A DNA stretch of 64,000 nt from Symbiodinium natans (GCA_905221605.1 CAJNDS010001224.1:1395056-1459055); one strand, 5' to 3'; numbered from the stretch's first letter, positions 10,278 to 21,394 are shown. Numbers and translations are program-made. The notes: generated by a model not told the origin, from the sequence alone.

Positions 10278-13200
10278 CGCCAAGCCCCACGTGACGCCGC
10301 TTCAGGCTACTTGTGGGTGCTGAAGGCGGGCGAGCAGGGTCTAAAGCCAGGCTTGGGGTTTAGGGTTTAGGGTTTAGGGTTTAGGGTCTAGGGTCTAGGG
10401 TCTAGGGTTTAGGGTTTAGGGTTTAGGGTTTAGGGTTTGGGTGCTATGGGTCCGGAGATTGAAAGTTTGAGCGTTTTGAGCCTTGAGCGCGCGTCGCGGC
10501 CTTGGTCACAAGCGTGGAGAGCTTGAAGCCTTCGACGTCGAGAGAGCTTCGAGTTCGAAGCACATGGGTGGCTGCCAAAATGATGATCCCTTTTGGGGTA
10601 GCCTAGATAGTAGGTGCCGTATTAAAAATAGGGATCCATAAAAAGGGACCACCATTTTGGGAACTACCCACATGGGAGTCCGAGAATTGCAATCCCTAAA
10701 CCCTAAACCCCGAGCTGACTCCAAGATTGACACACAGCTGTTGTTCGATGGGTTGGTAGTCTCTTTAAGTAGGGCTTCTGTTTTGTAGGGGCAGATATTG
10801 GGGTTCTTCTTAGGGAATCTAAAACCTACATTAAGGTATAAGGGGACCAGATAAAGAGGCCACCGGCCTTTATAACACTGTTACTCTTTGGACGTCACTG
10901 CTCTAGCGCGCGGCAGTTTTAGAACCTCAAAGCAGGATCGGATTGAGAGTTCCCAGAGACCCAGAACCTCTGAATTCAGGAGTATACCTTAAACTATCTC
11001 GGTGTCCTTCGCCTTAGCATGATTTAAGGTCTATTCCTTACTTAAGGGAACTGGGGCTCTTTGGTCAAAGGGTCATGGGCCATGGGGGTGGCGACCCCAT
11101 GTGCCGCCTGTTTGCGGCCACAAAACATACAAAACAAACCCCAAAACACGAAAAACACTGTCTGGCTATATTCTGGTGCTCGGTTGGTGCTCGAAAGGGT
11201 GCTTCGGGGAACGGGCGGGGAACGGGCGAGGAACGGACGAGGAACGGGCGAGGAACCAAAATTTTCAAGGACCTGTGGTCTGCCCCTGGCACAAAAAATC
11301 AAAAATCCATTTTTCCTACCACTCGTTCTTGACAGACTTGTATCAGTCTGTTCAGATGGAAAGTGTACACACATAGCCTGACACCCTACACCCTAAACCC
11401 TAAACTCTTGACCTGTGTTTCATCCCCAAAGCCGGTATACTGCGATTGGCCATGAAGAGGTTGACGGGGGGGGTTCAAGCAAGCACCTGACGCCACCGCT
11501 GCACACCGCGTCCGTGCTCCGCGTTCCCCACCCCCCCCCCCCCTCTGCCACGGTCTCCCCGCAACCGAACCCCAAACCCCAAGCATGAAAGCTGAACCCC
11601 AACTAAACCCAGCACAAACCACCAGGCAGAGAGGGAAACCCGAAGCCCAAACCTAAATCCCAACCAAACCCTAAGGCCTGAAGCCGAAACGCTCCAGGTA
11701 TAGTGGTACACCCTAAACTTAGGCCCCAAACCCTAAACCCTAAACCCTAAACCCTAAACCCTAAACCCTAAACCCTAAACCCTAAACCCTAAACCCTAAA
11801 CCCACGTGTCAATTCCCAGTGGTTGAGAGTTGTTCCTGGAGGGAGCGAGTGAGGCACCGAGTGCCTCTACGAGTGCCTCTCGGGGTTGATTCAGCTCTTT
11901 CATGCCTCGAGAGTTTAGGGTTTAGGGTTTAGGGCCAAAGTTTGGGGTTTAGGGTTTAGGGTTTAGGGTTTAGGCCATATCAGTCCGGCTGCAAAAAGGG
12001 TTATGGCCTACTTCCCATCCCTAGTCCAATTTGTTGTCGTCATGTTGTCATACGTTCAATCCGTCAGACAAAGCTCCTAGCACGTGAAAGCACCATAAAA
12101 TGTTGGAGGCCCAAGTCATTCGGAAACCCCCTAAACCCTAAAACCTAAACCCTAAACCAGCCTGGATGAAGGACTATGCTTTGGCCATGTCGACCATCGG
12201 CATCCGCATCCTCGTCTTGGCTCAACGCCCAGAGTGCTTCACGTGAGGGTCTTGCCAGGAGAGGGCCAACTCCCTAAACCCAAAGGGTTTAGGGTGTAGG
12301 GTTTAGGGTTCAAGCCCAAACCAAGAACCCTGAACCCCAAACCCTGCTGTCCCAGAAAGCTGGAAAGCCGTGGGGAAGTTTCTAGTTCTTCGCAATCCGA
12401 CCACTGAACCCCGCTGTGCTGTGGCTAGTCGGGTGGCCACCCTAAACCCTAAACCCTAAACCCTAATCCCCTATAACCCGAAAACCCTAAAACCCTAAAA
12501 CCCTAAAACCCTAAACCCTGCTGTTGGCTGGGACTTTAGGGGTTTGCGGTCTCGGGCTGCTCAGGGGAATCGCCCCCCGATTCCCCTGCAAAGACGTGCC
12601 CGGGCCCCCCTCCCCTTACTTCAGTAACTAGGTAGTCCATTGGGATATTTCATATTTTGAGGGTTTAGGGTTTAGGGTTTAGGGTTTAGGGAGGCTCATA
12701 TTCAGGAAAAGTTTTAGGGGGGCTTGAAGGGCCATCCTGAGGGAATTTATGTCTTAAACCCTAAAACCCTATAGACTATAGGCCCTGCAGAGCCCTAAAG
12801 CCTGAGTTTGGGGTTTAGGGTTTAGGGTTAGAGAGCGAGAGCGCGAGCAGAGGGAGCTCCAGCCCAATACCCCCTCAATTAGAGCACATGGGCAGTCTAC
12901 TTGGAGGTTCATGGGTTACATATTGCCACTGTTGAAAGTCTACTTATACCCTACTTAGGGGACTTAGGGGCCTTATCAGTACAGTTATAATTAGGGTCAT
13001 AAGTACCCTGAACCTCCAAGTCAGTTTGTTCAGGATAAGGGCCCCTGTAAGGCTGAAAAGGTATCTTCATTAAGGCGTTCATGGCATCTGAATCAAGAGA
13101 TGGTAGCTTCTCTGCGGCAATGGCCAAGGTTCATGGGTAGATAAAAACAAGAGGGTTATAAGTGCCCTAATCAGTGTTATAAGCATAGTTACCATACCTA

Positions 13201-13969
13201 AAACCCTGCTTCTAACTACCCGTAGATACCCTGAACCCTAAACCTTAAACCCTAAACCCTAAACCCTAAACCCTAAACCCTAAACCCTAATCAGGGTTAT
13301 GAGTACAGTTACCATGTATAACTACCCCTAAACCTCCAAGTTGCCAAGGTTCCCTTAGGTTGGGCCGTCGTCCTCTACTTCCAGAATGGCGAGGCCTGCC
13401 ATGTGGGAGTTTACGAAAATAGGGGACCCCTAGCCTAAATAGTAGGATTCCCTTATGACAAGGACCCGAATAGGGTATCCCTACTTTCGGAAACCTCCAT
13501 GTGCACTTGGGTGATTGTCGCCCAAAAAGTGCGTTGGTTTCCGCCGCAGGGCTCAGAAATCTCTGTACCCTAAACCCCAACCCTAAACCCTAAACACCAA
13601 GCCCTAAACCCTAAACCCTTTCTGGGCCGGGGAGTTTGGTTTTTAAATTCGCGTCCAGCCTGTGGCCAGGGCGCATGGGTGGCCTGCATCGCGCTGGTTA
13701 TTGCAGGTCCCGGGCAGGGTTTAGGGTTTAGGGTTTAGGGTTTAGGGTTTAGGGTTTAGGGTTTAGGGTCTAGGGTTTAGGGTTTAGGGTTTAGGGTTTA
13801 GGGTTTAGGGTTTAGGGTTTAGCGTTTAGGGTTTAGGGTTTAGGGTTTAGGGTTTAGGGTTTAGGGTTGCAATTGCTCAAGCCAGCGATGCCATGTGCCT
13901 TATGACTCCCTAGGGCACGGCATCACGTCACGTTTGCGGAAGTGGGCCGTGCGAGTCGTCGACTTGATG
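10278..13969 (+). CDS. Plus-strand multi-exon gene, unknown, with membrane segments
   Basis: Candidate exons: 10278-10338 (DAASGYLWVLKAGEQ), 10505-10566 continuing at 10675 across an inserted element, 11820-11910, 12161-12242 (DYALAMSTIGIRILVLAQRP, donor GTGAGG), 12360-12427 (WKAVGKFLVLRNPTTEPRC), 13061-13128 (FMASESRDGSFSAAMAK), 13349-13405 (VPLGWAVVLYFQNGEACHV), 13659-13706 (GAWVACIALVIA, one helix) and 13889-13969 (ending VVDLML and TAG). Junctions 12242/12360 and 13128/13349 are in phase. Whether all belong to one gene is not proved. No family is recognised. Confidence 0.45.
10567..10668. mobile_element. Family-10 fold-back element inserted in a coding frame
   Basis: Arms GGGTGGCTGCCAAAATGATG and, inverted, GGGTAGTTCCCAAAATGGTG are flanked by direct repeats CACATG at 10561-10566 and 10669-10674. 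With one repeat removed, the frame continues from SSSKH through M into GVRELQS. Relatives: 13406-13497, 14640-14730, 30698-30780, 41735-41850, 41880-41945, 53580-53670 and 55000-55085. Confidence 0.65.
11061..11380. other. Segment with 12-bp tandem repeat, coding status unclear
   Basis: At 11206-11260 a GGAACGGGCGAG unit repeats about four times. Four frames are open through the region on both strands, which follows from the repeat and gives no selective evidence for a gene. No TTTAGGG array interrupts it. I do not call a gene here. Confidence 0.4.
13129..13348 (+). mobile_element. 220-nt intron made of a family-2-type element plus a telomere array
   Basis: The donor AAG/GTTCATGGG and the acceptor TTGCCAAG/GTTCCC are flanked by a near-duplication (GGCCAAGGTTC and TTGCCAAGGTTC). 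The element arms read GGTTATAAGTG and GGGTTATGAGTAC. A (CCCTAAA)n array at about 13228-13293 sits inside. Splicing joins SFSAAMAK to VPLGWAVV in phase 0. Confidence 0.65.
13406..13497. mobile_element. Family-10 fold-back element with CATGTG duplication
   Basis: Arms GGAGTTTACGAAAATAGGGG and, inverted, GGAGGTTTCCGAAAGTAGGG are flanked by CATGTG at 13400-13405 and 13498-13503. The coding frame resumes exactly after one copy (NGEACHV then HLGDCRPKSALVSAA). No AG acceptor lies at its right end, so how it is removed, or whether the allele is broken, is unclear. Confidence 0.6.
13720..13870. repeat. Long (TTTAGGG)n array
   Basis: About 21 near-perfect units with rare variants (TCTAGGG, TTTAGCG). 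It lies in the predicted intron between exons 13659-13706 and 13889-13969. It is interstitial, with unique sequence on both sides, so it is not a chromosome end. A similar long array lies at 35085-35166. Confidence 0.9.
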
Positions 13970-14416
13970 TTGTAGCAAAGGTCTTTCTTGCGGGCTCCTA
14001 ACTTATGTAAACCTAAACCCTAAACCCTAAACCCTAAACCCTGAACCCCAAACCCTGAACCCTAAACCCTAAACCCTAAACCCTAAACCCTAAACTAACC
14101 CTAAACCTTCAAGCCATATTCCGTTGTTGGCCTACACTTAACTTAAAGGTCCAGGAAGCCTACAGGTTCGAGTTCTAGCCGGAAAGCCCTCACTCCATAC
14201 ACCTTTTGCGGTGTGTGAGTGCATGTGTGTACATCTACATATAATATGTATATATACATAAACGTACATATCTCAAAATAAATGTACACATATAAATATT
14301 CATACATTTATATATACCTATATACACATACATACGTACATATATATATATATGTACATATATATATATATATATGCACATATACACATATATAATAGGT
14401 ATAAGGACCCGTTTCA

Positions 14417-14517
14417 AGGAGCCTTTCTTGGCTGCCTCGCCTGTGCCCACATGAACGAGCTCACCAAAGCCGCGGCCATCATCCAGCTGCTGGGGGCCCC
14501 AGGGGATGTTTGGGACT

Positions 14518-14550
<33 letters not shown>

Positions 14551-14948
14551 TTAGGGTTTTAGGGTTTTTTTTTTTTTTTTTGTGTTGTCCGGGTTTTTCG
14601 GGTTTTTCGAGTTTTTAGGGTTTTTAGGGGTTTTAGGGTTTTTAGACACCTGATGTAGGCCCCCCAAACAGTAGGGTTCCCTCATAAGGACCTCAACAAG
14701 GTACCGCTAAATTCAGAAACCCCCACTTCGTCCCCAAGACTTCACAGCACCCAACCCCTAAACCCTACATGTTTTCATTCAACCCTGAAAAACGAAACTT
14801 CCTCCAAGAAGTAGACTTACACGTGGTGCCTCCCCAGACTCATAAAATGCTCGCAAAATCGTGGAAACGTGTGGACATGATAGCCCGGAGGTTCAGCACG
14901 GACAGCAATCAAAGCCACAACCAAGCGTCCAAAACGCCATCAGAATGA
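14417..14948 (+). CDS. Two exons ending in a stop; helical-repeat-like protein fragment
   Basis: Exon 14417 to about 14519 follows a TTTCAAG acceptor and reads GCLACAHMNELTKAAAIIQL before a long G tract. Exon 14809-14948 follows CCTCCAAG and reads KSWKRVDMIARRFSTDSNQS, ending SKTPSE and TGA 14946-14948. The first exon is amphipathic and helical, as in helical-repeat proteins, but it is too short to assign. The intron contains a G/T homopolymer-rich telomere-variant tract and a family-10 element. The junction phase was not settled. Confidence 0.45.
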
Positions 14949-15028
14949 CTTGCTCAAACTGTTATAAAATCTTAAAGGCCCAGCAGCCCAAGATGCAAAC
15001 CGCCTAAACCCTAAACCCTAAACCCCTA

Positions 15029-15140
15029 AAGGTCCTGCGAGTGTGTGCTGGGCACTCCACTGCTGTTTCTGGGGCCGCTGGGGGTGCTCGCGACGCTTGT
15101 CTGCTCTGCCAGATCTCCCAAAAGAACATCCCTTACATTT
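15029..15140 (+). CDS. Candidate exon, two frames open
   Basis: After an AAAG acceptor one frame reads VCAGHSTAVSGAAGGARDAC and runs to a TAG. Another reads LLFLGPLGVLATLVCSARS, a hydrophobic helix. Codon bias does not decide between them. It is followed at once by a long TTTTAGGG array. Confidence 0.35.
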
Positions 15141-15142
15141 AG

Positions 15143-15372
15143 GGTTTAGGGTTTTAGGGTGTTAGCGTTTTAGGATTTAGGGTTTTAGGGTTTTAGGGTT
15201 TTGGGGCTTTAGGGTTTTAGGGTTTTAGGGTTTTAGGGCTTTAGGGTTTTAGGGTTTTAGGGTTTTAGGGTTTTAGTGTTTTAGGGTTTTAGGGTTTTAG
15301 GGTTTTAGGGTTTTAGGGTTTTAGGGTTTTAGGGTTTTAGGGTTTAGGAGGTTAGGGTTTTAGGAGTTTAGG
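15143..15372. repeat. (TTTTAGGG)n eight-base variant array
   Basis: More than twenty units of the 8-mer TTTTAGGG with occasional TTTTGGGG and GTTTTAGT variants. It differs from the common 7-mer, showing that a single variant was amplified locally. Confidence 0.9.
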
Positions 15373-15379
15373 GTTTAGG

Positions 15380-16100
15380 GTTTAAGGTTAAGACCAGGAT
15401 TGCCTGTATTGTCTGAGAGAGGGGTTGGGAATTGTTTTTGTGAATTATTTGTGATTTGCCTGTGATCGGCAAGTGTGATTTTTGTTTGAATCAGGATTTG
15501 GCAGGTCCTGGCTATGCGATTTCGGTGTGAATTGTTTGTGATTTATTTGTGTTTTATTTGTGATTTATTTGTTTTTTTTGTGATTTGTTTGTGACTTGGT
15601 TTTGTGATGTTTCGGTGTTCCGTGTGTGGTGTGTTTTCGTTTTTTGTGATGTTATGGGTGTGTGTTTGGAGTATTGCACTGCCTCAACAGATCGCATGGC
15701 CCAAGAGGGGAGGGGTGGCGCGGGGGGAGGTGGGGGGGCGGTGGGGCGGGGTGCGCCATGGGTTTGGGACCCCAGACCCTTTCAAGGAACCGTGCGAGGG
15801 GGAGGGGGGGCGGGGTGCGGGGGGGCGTGGGGGGTGTTGGGGGGGTGTGGGGCGTGGGGCAGGGGCGGGCGGGGGGTGGGGGAGGGGGGGGGGGAGCGGC
15901 CGGGACACTTTTTCACACTTTTTTCACACTTTTTTCACACTTGTTTCACACTTTTTTCACACTTTTTTCACACTTGTTTCACACTTTTTTCACACTTTTT
16001 TCACACTTTTACCAAGCCCTCCGCCCCCACCAGCACAAGCCCTCACAAGCCCACACCGGGGAGCGCGCGTGCGCGGCCTCACAAAAGTGTGAAAAAAGTG
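15380..16100. other. GT-rich and G-rich low-complexity tract
   Basis: 15420-15660 is GTGATTTGTTTGTG-type simple sequence. 15700-15900 is a G-rich tract. Three long plus-strand frames overlap here, but they encode only Gly/Arg runs followed by translated simple repeat, so no gene is called. Confidence 0.6.
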
Positions 16101-16160
16101 TCCCGGCACCCTAGCACACCCCTCATGCCCTGCCCCCCAAAAGTGTGAAAAAAGTGTTCC
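15897..16160. repeat. (CACACTTTTTT)n tandem repeat with inverted copies
   Basis: Eight or nine 11-12-bp units (CACACTTTTTT/CACACTTGTTT) fill 15908-16010. GTGTGAAAAAAGTGTCCCGG at 16086-16105 and a related copy at 16142-16161 are the inverse of GGGACACTTTTTCACAC at about 15902. Single-stranded DNA or RNA could fold into a long hairpin. Further units lie at 16545-16580 and 16620-16660. Confidence 0.7.
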
Positions 16161-16219
16161 GGCCGCCACCCGCCCCCACCACCCCCCGAAGCTGGGAAGG
16201 CTTAAGAGGGGGTAGGCTT

Positions 16220-16257
16220 GGCCTGGCCTGGCCTATACCTTTACAGGCCAAGCCAGC
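16220..16257. repeat. Perfect-arm hairpin
   Basis: GGCTTGGCCTG and its complement CAGGCCAAGCC flank a loop of about 15 bases. No poly-T follows, and there is no known role. Confidence 0.5.
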
Positions 16258-16989
16258 TGAAGGCGCACTAACAGCCAATAGCTGCAGCTGAAGAGCTGCG
16301 CCCCAACACCCCAGACTCCGCACAGAAACACACAAACCTCAACCATAAACATCGTGGACCCTCAAAGCAAAATGCCTATCCCTGTAGCCCTAGCCCTGCA
16401 ACCTGGCTGCAACCCTTAAGCCCGAGCAGCAGGAAAGCAATATTGGACTAATCATCATTAATAATCCTTCACCAACGGATTATCAATGTTTCGCATTTAT
16501 TCTACACTTTTATTTCAGACGGAAGGAGAGATGGTCACAGATTTTTCACACATTTTTCACACTTATTTTACACTTCAGTGAGCTCTCCGAATCTCCTGGG
16601 AACACTTATTTCAATCTTTGTTCACACATTCGGATCATACACATTTCACACTTTTTTTACAAAATAGTTATTTGGTGATTTCCAGCCTATATGGGGGAGT
16701 CCTGGTCACAAGTTTAAGGGATCCTAAATTGGAGAACTACCCATCTGGGTGTTCCGCTGGGCGGCTGGGATGTCACGGGCCAAGCAAAGAACCCCCCCCC
16801 CCCCCCTTTTCGGGTTTAGGATTGAGGGTTTAGGGATAGTAGGACCCAGGGTAGGCCCTTCTTCACCATTTGTAAGGGTTCAAGTTCCCTTACAAGCCCC
16901 CTTACACCAAAAAGGTGCACCCGCTTGATGTTTAGGTACTTTTTTCCCGAAAGCATCGCGAAGGGTTCTTCCGTGCGGAGCCCCCTGAC

Positions 16990-17207
16990 ACAACAACATA
17001 GACTGAAGTGCATAGAGTGAAGTGCATAGAGTGAAGTGCATAGAGTGAAGTGCATAGAGTGAAGTGCATAGAGTGAAGTGCATAGAGTGAAGTGCATAGA
17101 GTGAAGTGCATAGAGTGAAGTACATAGAGTGAAGTGCATAGAGTGAAGTGCATAGAGTGAAGTGCATAGAGTGAAGTGCATAGAGTGAATTGCATAGAGT
17201 GAATTGC
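16990..17207. repeat. 14-bp tandem repeat (GAAGTGCATAGAGT)n
   Basis: About fifteen copies with a few substitutions (TACATAG and GAATTGC variants). Because 14 is not a multiple of three and the unit has no stop, all three minus frames stay open and give false reading frames of about 100 codons. It is not a CRISPR array, since there are no spacers. Confidence 0.95.
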
Positions 17208-17299
17208 ATAGAGTTTAGTAATCAGTGAATACAAATTTCTAGTTTTACGTAGACTTTACTACCCAGTCCTAGATTTCTAAATTAAAATTACTCTTTCTA

Positions 17300-19110
17300 A
17301 GGCGGCGGGCTGGGTTGACATCGCCAATCGGGATTGCAACCCTCTGCGGGTTTCGGCGTGGTCGCGGTGCTAAAACCGTCGTTTTTTTACGTTTCTTGAT
17401 TTGCGCGGACAACCCTCTGCGGGTTTCGGCGTGGTCGCGGTGCCAAAACCGTCGTTTTTTTACGTTTCTTTGTGTCCGCGGACAACCCTCTGCGGGTGAT
17501 CGCCGGGTCGCGGTGCTAAAACCGTCGTTTTTGGAACTTTTTTCCGTGGCCGCAGACAACCCTCTGCGGGTTTCGGCGTTGGCGCGGTGCCAAAACCATC
17601 GTGTTTTGGCCTTTTTTGACAAACAAACGTAACCCCTCTGCGGGTTTCGGCGTTGGCGCGGTGCCAAAACCCTCGTGTTTTTGCGTTTCTTGACATGCAA
17701 ACGTAACCCCTCTGCGGGTTTTCGCGTGGTCGCGGTGCTAAAACCGTAGTGTTTTTGCGTTTTTTGCATTTGTTTTTCGACTTGTGTAGTACAGACGTAG
17801 TACGCCGTGGACTTCCGTGGCTGGAAAATCGAGTTTTGTAGTACAAATGTAGTACGCAGGGGACGCCCGGAGCTTCCGTGGCTGGAAAGTCGATTTTTGT
17901 AGTACAAACGTAGTACGCCGCGGACACGCGGAGCTTCCGTAGCTGGAATGTCGACTTTTGTAGTACAGACGTATAGTACGCCGGGGACGCCCGGAGCTTC
18001 GTGGCTGGAAAGTCGACCTTTGTAGCGCAAACGTAGTACGCCGCGGACACGCGGAGCTTCCGTAGCTGGAATGTCGACTTTTGTAGTACAGACGTATAGT
18101 ACGCCGGGGACGCCCGGAGCTTCCGTGGCTGGAAAGTCGACTTTTTGTAGTACTCACGTAGTACGCCGCGCACACGCGGAGCTTCCGTGGCTGGAAAGTC
18201 GACTTTTTGTAGTACAGACGTATAGTACGCCGCGGACGCCCTGGGCGTCTGAAAACACCGCAAATAGCATGGTAACGGACATCTGGCCGCTTGAAAACAC
18301 CGCAAATAGCATGGTAACGGACATCTGGCCGCTTGAAAACACCGCAAATAGCATGGTAGCGGACATCTGGCCGCTTGAAAACACCGCAAATAGCATGGTA
18401 ACGGACATCTGGGCGCATGAAAACGCCGCAAATAGCATGGTAACGGACATCTGGGCGCTTGAAAACACTGCAAGTTTAATGAAAACACCGCCAATAGCAT
18501 GGTAACGGACATCTGGGCGCATGAAATCGCCGCAAATAGCATGGTAACGGACATCTGGGCGCTTGAAAACACTGCAAATAGCATGGTAACGGACATCTGG
18601 GCGCTTGAAAACACCGCAAATAGCATGGAAGCGGAATTCCGGACATACTTGAAAACCTCGCAAATAGCATTCCCGCCGCGGACACCCGGAGCTTGCGTGT
18701 CGCAAAAAACCATCGCAAATATCGCGGGACTCGAATTCCTCGAAACCCTTGCAAATGTCGTGGGACTCGAATTCCGGGGCCTCGAAAACCTCGCAAATAT
18801 CGTGGGACTCGAATTCCTCGAAAACCTCGCAAATATCATGGGACTCGACTTCCGGGGCCTCGAAAACCTCGTAAATATCGTGGTTCCAAAACCATCGCAA
18901 ATACCATGGTCCCCGAATTCGCTGTTTCCAAAGCATCGCAAATACCATGGTCCCCGAATTCGCTGGTTCCAAAACCATCGCAAAAACCATGGTCCCCGAA
19001 TTCGCTGGTTCCAAAAACCATCGCGAAAACCATGGTCCCCGAATTCGCTGGTTCCAAGCATCGCAAGTATACCATGGTCCCCGAATTCGCTGGTTCCAAA
19101 ACCATCGCAA
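17300..19110. repeat. Composite satellite block of five related repeat types
   Basis: Block A (17335-17765): about six ~74-bp units with CTCTGCGGGTTTCGGCG. Block B (17800-18245): about seven ~62-bp units with GTGGCTGGAAAGTCGAC and GTAGTAC inverted motifs. Block C (18250-18640): about nine 42-bp units with CGCAAATAGCATGG. Block D (18645-18890): GAATTC-containing units. Block E (18890-19110): about six ~42-bp units with CGCAAATACCATGG. C, D and E share the CGCAAAT core, so they descend from one unit. Stop-free frames of up to 533 codons on the minus strand follow from units divisible by three. Confidence 0.85.
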
Positions 19111-19327
19111 ATCAGACAAGTGCAGTGTACAAGTGACTATGCAACCATGTAAGTGCATACATTTGTCCAAGTGCACACACTTCGGCTGCAAAGAGTCAAC
19201 TGCATGGAGTCAACGCACGGCAAATCGATGCTTTCGGGCCATCCCTCTTCTAGTTTTTTTAGGGTTTAGGGTTTGGGGTTTGGGCTTTGGGGTTTAGGGT
19301 TTAGGGTTTAGGGTTTAGGGTTTGGTT

Positions 19328-20170
19328 CTAGCTAAAGAGTTTGGCATGTCTGAATACAGTGGCATGGTCTGTGGAGGACAAGGCTCGGTACAACCTTCCT
19401 GATGGTTGCCTGCCTCTTTGTTTCCCCAGCAGGCCGGACCAAGGATGCCTGTGAGTTTGCAAAGTTCTTGGGAAGCAGAATTTGCATTTGCGGCTGACTC
19501 TGCTCGTTTTTTGGGGGTCCGCTGCAGCCAGAAGAATATTTTCATATTGTGCGGGCAGAGTTCCGCTTGGCAGAAGTTTTCTGCTAGGTGCTGTGCCCGT
19601 ATCACCCCTGAAGGTCTCTACTACAACCACCAGCATCATCAAATCAGGTTCGACTGTGGGCAGGACACGCAGATCTCTTCAACCAGCTTGTTTGTATTAG
19701 GGTCCTAAACTCCAGACCCTAAACCCTAAACCCTGGGGGGGGGGGGGGGGGGGAGGGAAGTAACCCTAAATCCTACACCCCAAGCCCTAAAACCCATGCC
19801 CAAAACCTTGACTTCCGAGCTGGACCTTTGCCCAAGACCCCAGGGCTCTCACCTGGGTGGAGTTTGGGGTGCCCTTTTGGGGGACCCCTATGAGAAGTAA
19901 GGGAGTCTTACCAGGGGGCGCCATGTAGAACAGGCAGAGACTCCAGGTTTCACCTTGTTTATGTTCAGGCGGTTTGGGGTGCTGAGGGTTTAGGGCCGCT
20001 TGATGGTTCAAGGTTTTAGGGTATTTAGGGTTTCGGCTGAGCTTCAGGGTATTGAGCACGCTTCGCGGAGATGAAACATAAGGCTTTCGCTTAGCGATGG
20101 AGGCAAGCAGGCTTGCAGGACAGGCGGGCCTTTGCTGTTTACAGCAGCCTCTTGTCAGCAGTATAGGGAC
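19328..20170 (-). CDS. Two-exon minus-strand gene end, unknown function
   Basis: Exon 20170-20041 follows a TTTGAG acceptor and reads RPACPASLLASIAKRKPYVS to VLNTLKL, ending before a GC donor. A long terminal exon runs from about 19620 to TAG 19328-19330 and reads LPAQYENILLAAADPQKTSR and ends FRHAKLFS. The plus strand is open too in the second part, but codon choice favours minus. No family is recognised. Between them lie a G tract (19733-19754) and CCCTAAA units. Confidence 0.4.
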
Positions 20171-20799
20171 CTCAAACCCTAAACCGTACAACCCTAAACA
20201 CTAAACCCTAAACCCTAAACTCACCTGAAATTGTCTTGGCTGTAGGACTCCTGCCCTATGAACATGCTGGTCGTCCTCTGGTGGTTGGGCATGTTCCTGT
20301 GGAGACTCGGGCATTTAGACTAGGACCCAGAGATTAGGGTTTAGGGTTTGGGGTTTGGGGTTTAGGGTTTAGGGTTTAGGGTTTAGCCCCTATTCCCCTT
20401 TCTTTAGGGTTGAGGTTTCCTTAGAAGCCTCGTTTAAAGCCAGCATAAGGGGTACTGTTTTTTTTCCTAGGCTACTCTTGGGTCTAGTAGGGGCACTGTG
20501 CGACTTTCAAGGTATAGGATGTAGGGGTTTGGGGCCCAAAAGCACAGAATGATGATCCCTTAATCGCTCTTGTGAGGAAGGATATGTTGTTTTTTTGGTT
20601 CTTAAGCGAATAGTAGTTCAGGGCTTAATTAAGTGCTTGGAGGTTCATGGTACTTATTAACCAATTATAACTGTACTTATAACTTATAACCATATTAGGG
20701 CACTTAAGGGGCTTATGAGTGGGTTATAAGTACAGTAGTTCTAATTGGTTAATAAGTACCATGAACCTCCAAGTAGGACTTTGTGCAGCAACTAGATAG

Positions 20800-21019
20800 T
20801 GGCTGATGCACGGCCTACTGCGCCGGGCCGATAGTTCGACCCACCAACATCTTGGGGTTCTTACACCCATACTATATTTTCAAAACGGGGTATTAATTTC
20901 TCCGCTAGCAGGCGTAGGGAAAACGCTACTTTTCGGCACTCCGCTACTCCGCGGGAGCCTTCACTGTCTGCATGCCATCCAACATGTGCCGTGGGTCGAA
21001 ACTTTCGGCCCGGGGGTGT
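20800..21019 (+). CDS. Candidate exon split by a fold-back element
   Basis: 20800-20853 follows a GATAG acceptor and reads HGLLRRADSSTHQHLG. 20951-21019 reads LHCLHAIQHVPWVETFGPG in the same frame and ends at TAG. Between them is a 97-bp element with family-10-like arms. Either the element is an intron or the whole is one chance frame. A family-3 element starts directly after. Confidence 0.35.
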
Positions 21020-21394
21020 AGTGTTTAGGGTTCAGGTTGGGATGTGCCCCCTTACACGAACAGTCCTTCAGAGGGAATTGCAATGGGGGGGGTACTATGG
21101 TCCCTATAAAGGACTGTGAGCATAAGGGGGAACATCCTAAGGTTTGGGGGTCTCGCCGGGCTCCTTAGCACAATGACCCGTAGCCAGTGAACAAACCATG
21201 CTAGAACCCGGGGTCCGCATCATGAAATATGGCATGTTCCTGAATTCCCTCAACCCGAAACCCTAAACCCTAAACCTTATTTTGGGCTCTCTGGGTACAG
21301 GTCAAGGGCCAAGCTTCAGATCTTCTCTGCTGCCTCCGAACCAAAAAAAGGGGTTTAGGGCTTAGGGGTTTAGGGTTTAGGGTTTAGGGTTTAG

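Noticed and set aside
13720-13870. Chromosome end (true telomere)
   Set aside because: Unique coding-like DNA flanks the array on both sides, and arrays of both orientations alternate through the window, so they are interstitial.
15585-16148. Plus-strand frame of 187 codons with two overlapping rivals
   Set aside because: All three plus frames are open because the DNA is G-rich and then CACACTTTTTT repeat. There are no domains and no codon bias for one frame.
16990-17207. Possible CRISPR-like array
   Set aside because: Direct 14-bp tandem repeat with no spacers, in a eukaryotic genome.
16816-17234. Minus frames with SLYALHSMHF-type repeats
   Set aside because: Translation of the 14-bp tandem repeat in all three frames.
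17460-19061. Minus-strand reading frame of 533 codons and companions of 345, 253 and 226 codons
   Set aside because: They translate the composite satellite. Units divisible by three with no stop keep several frames open, and the peptides repeat the unit.
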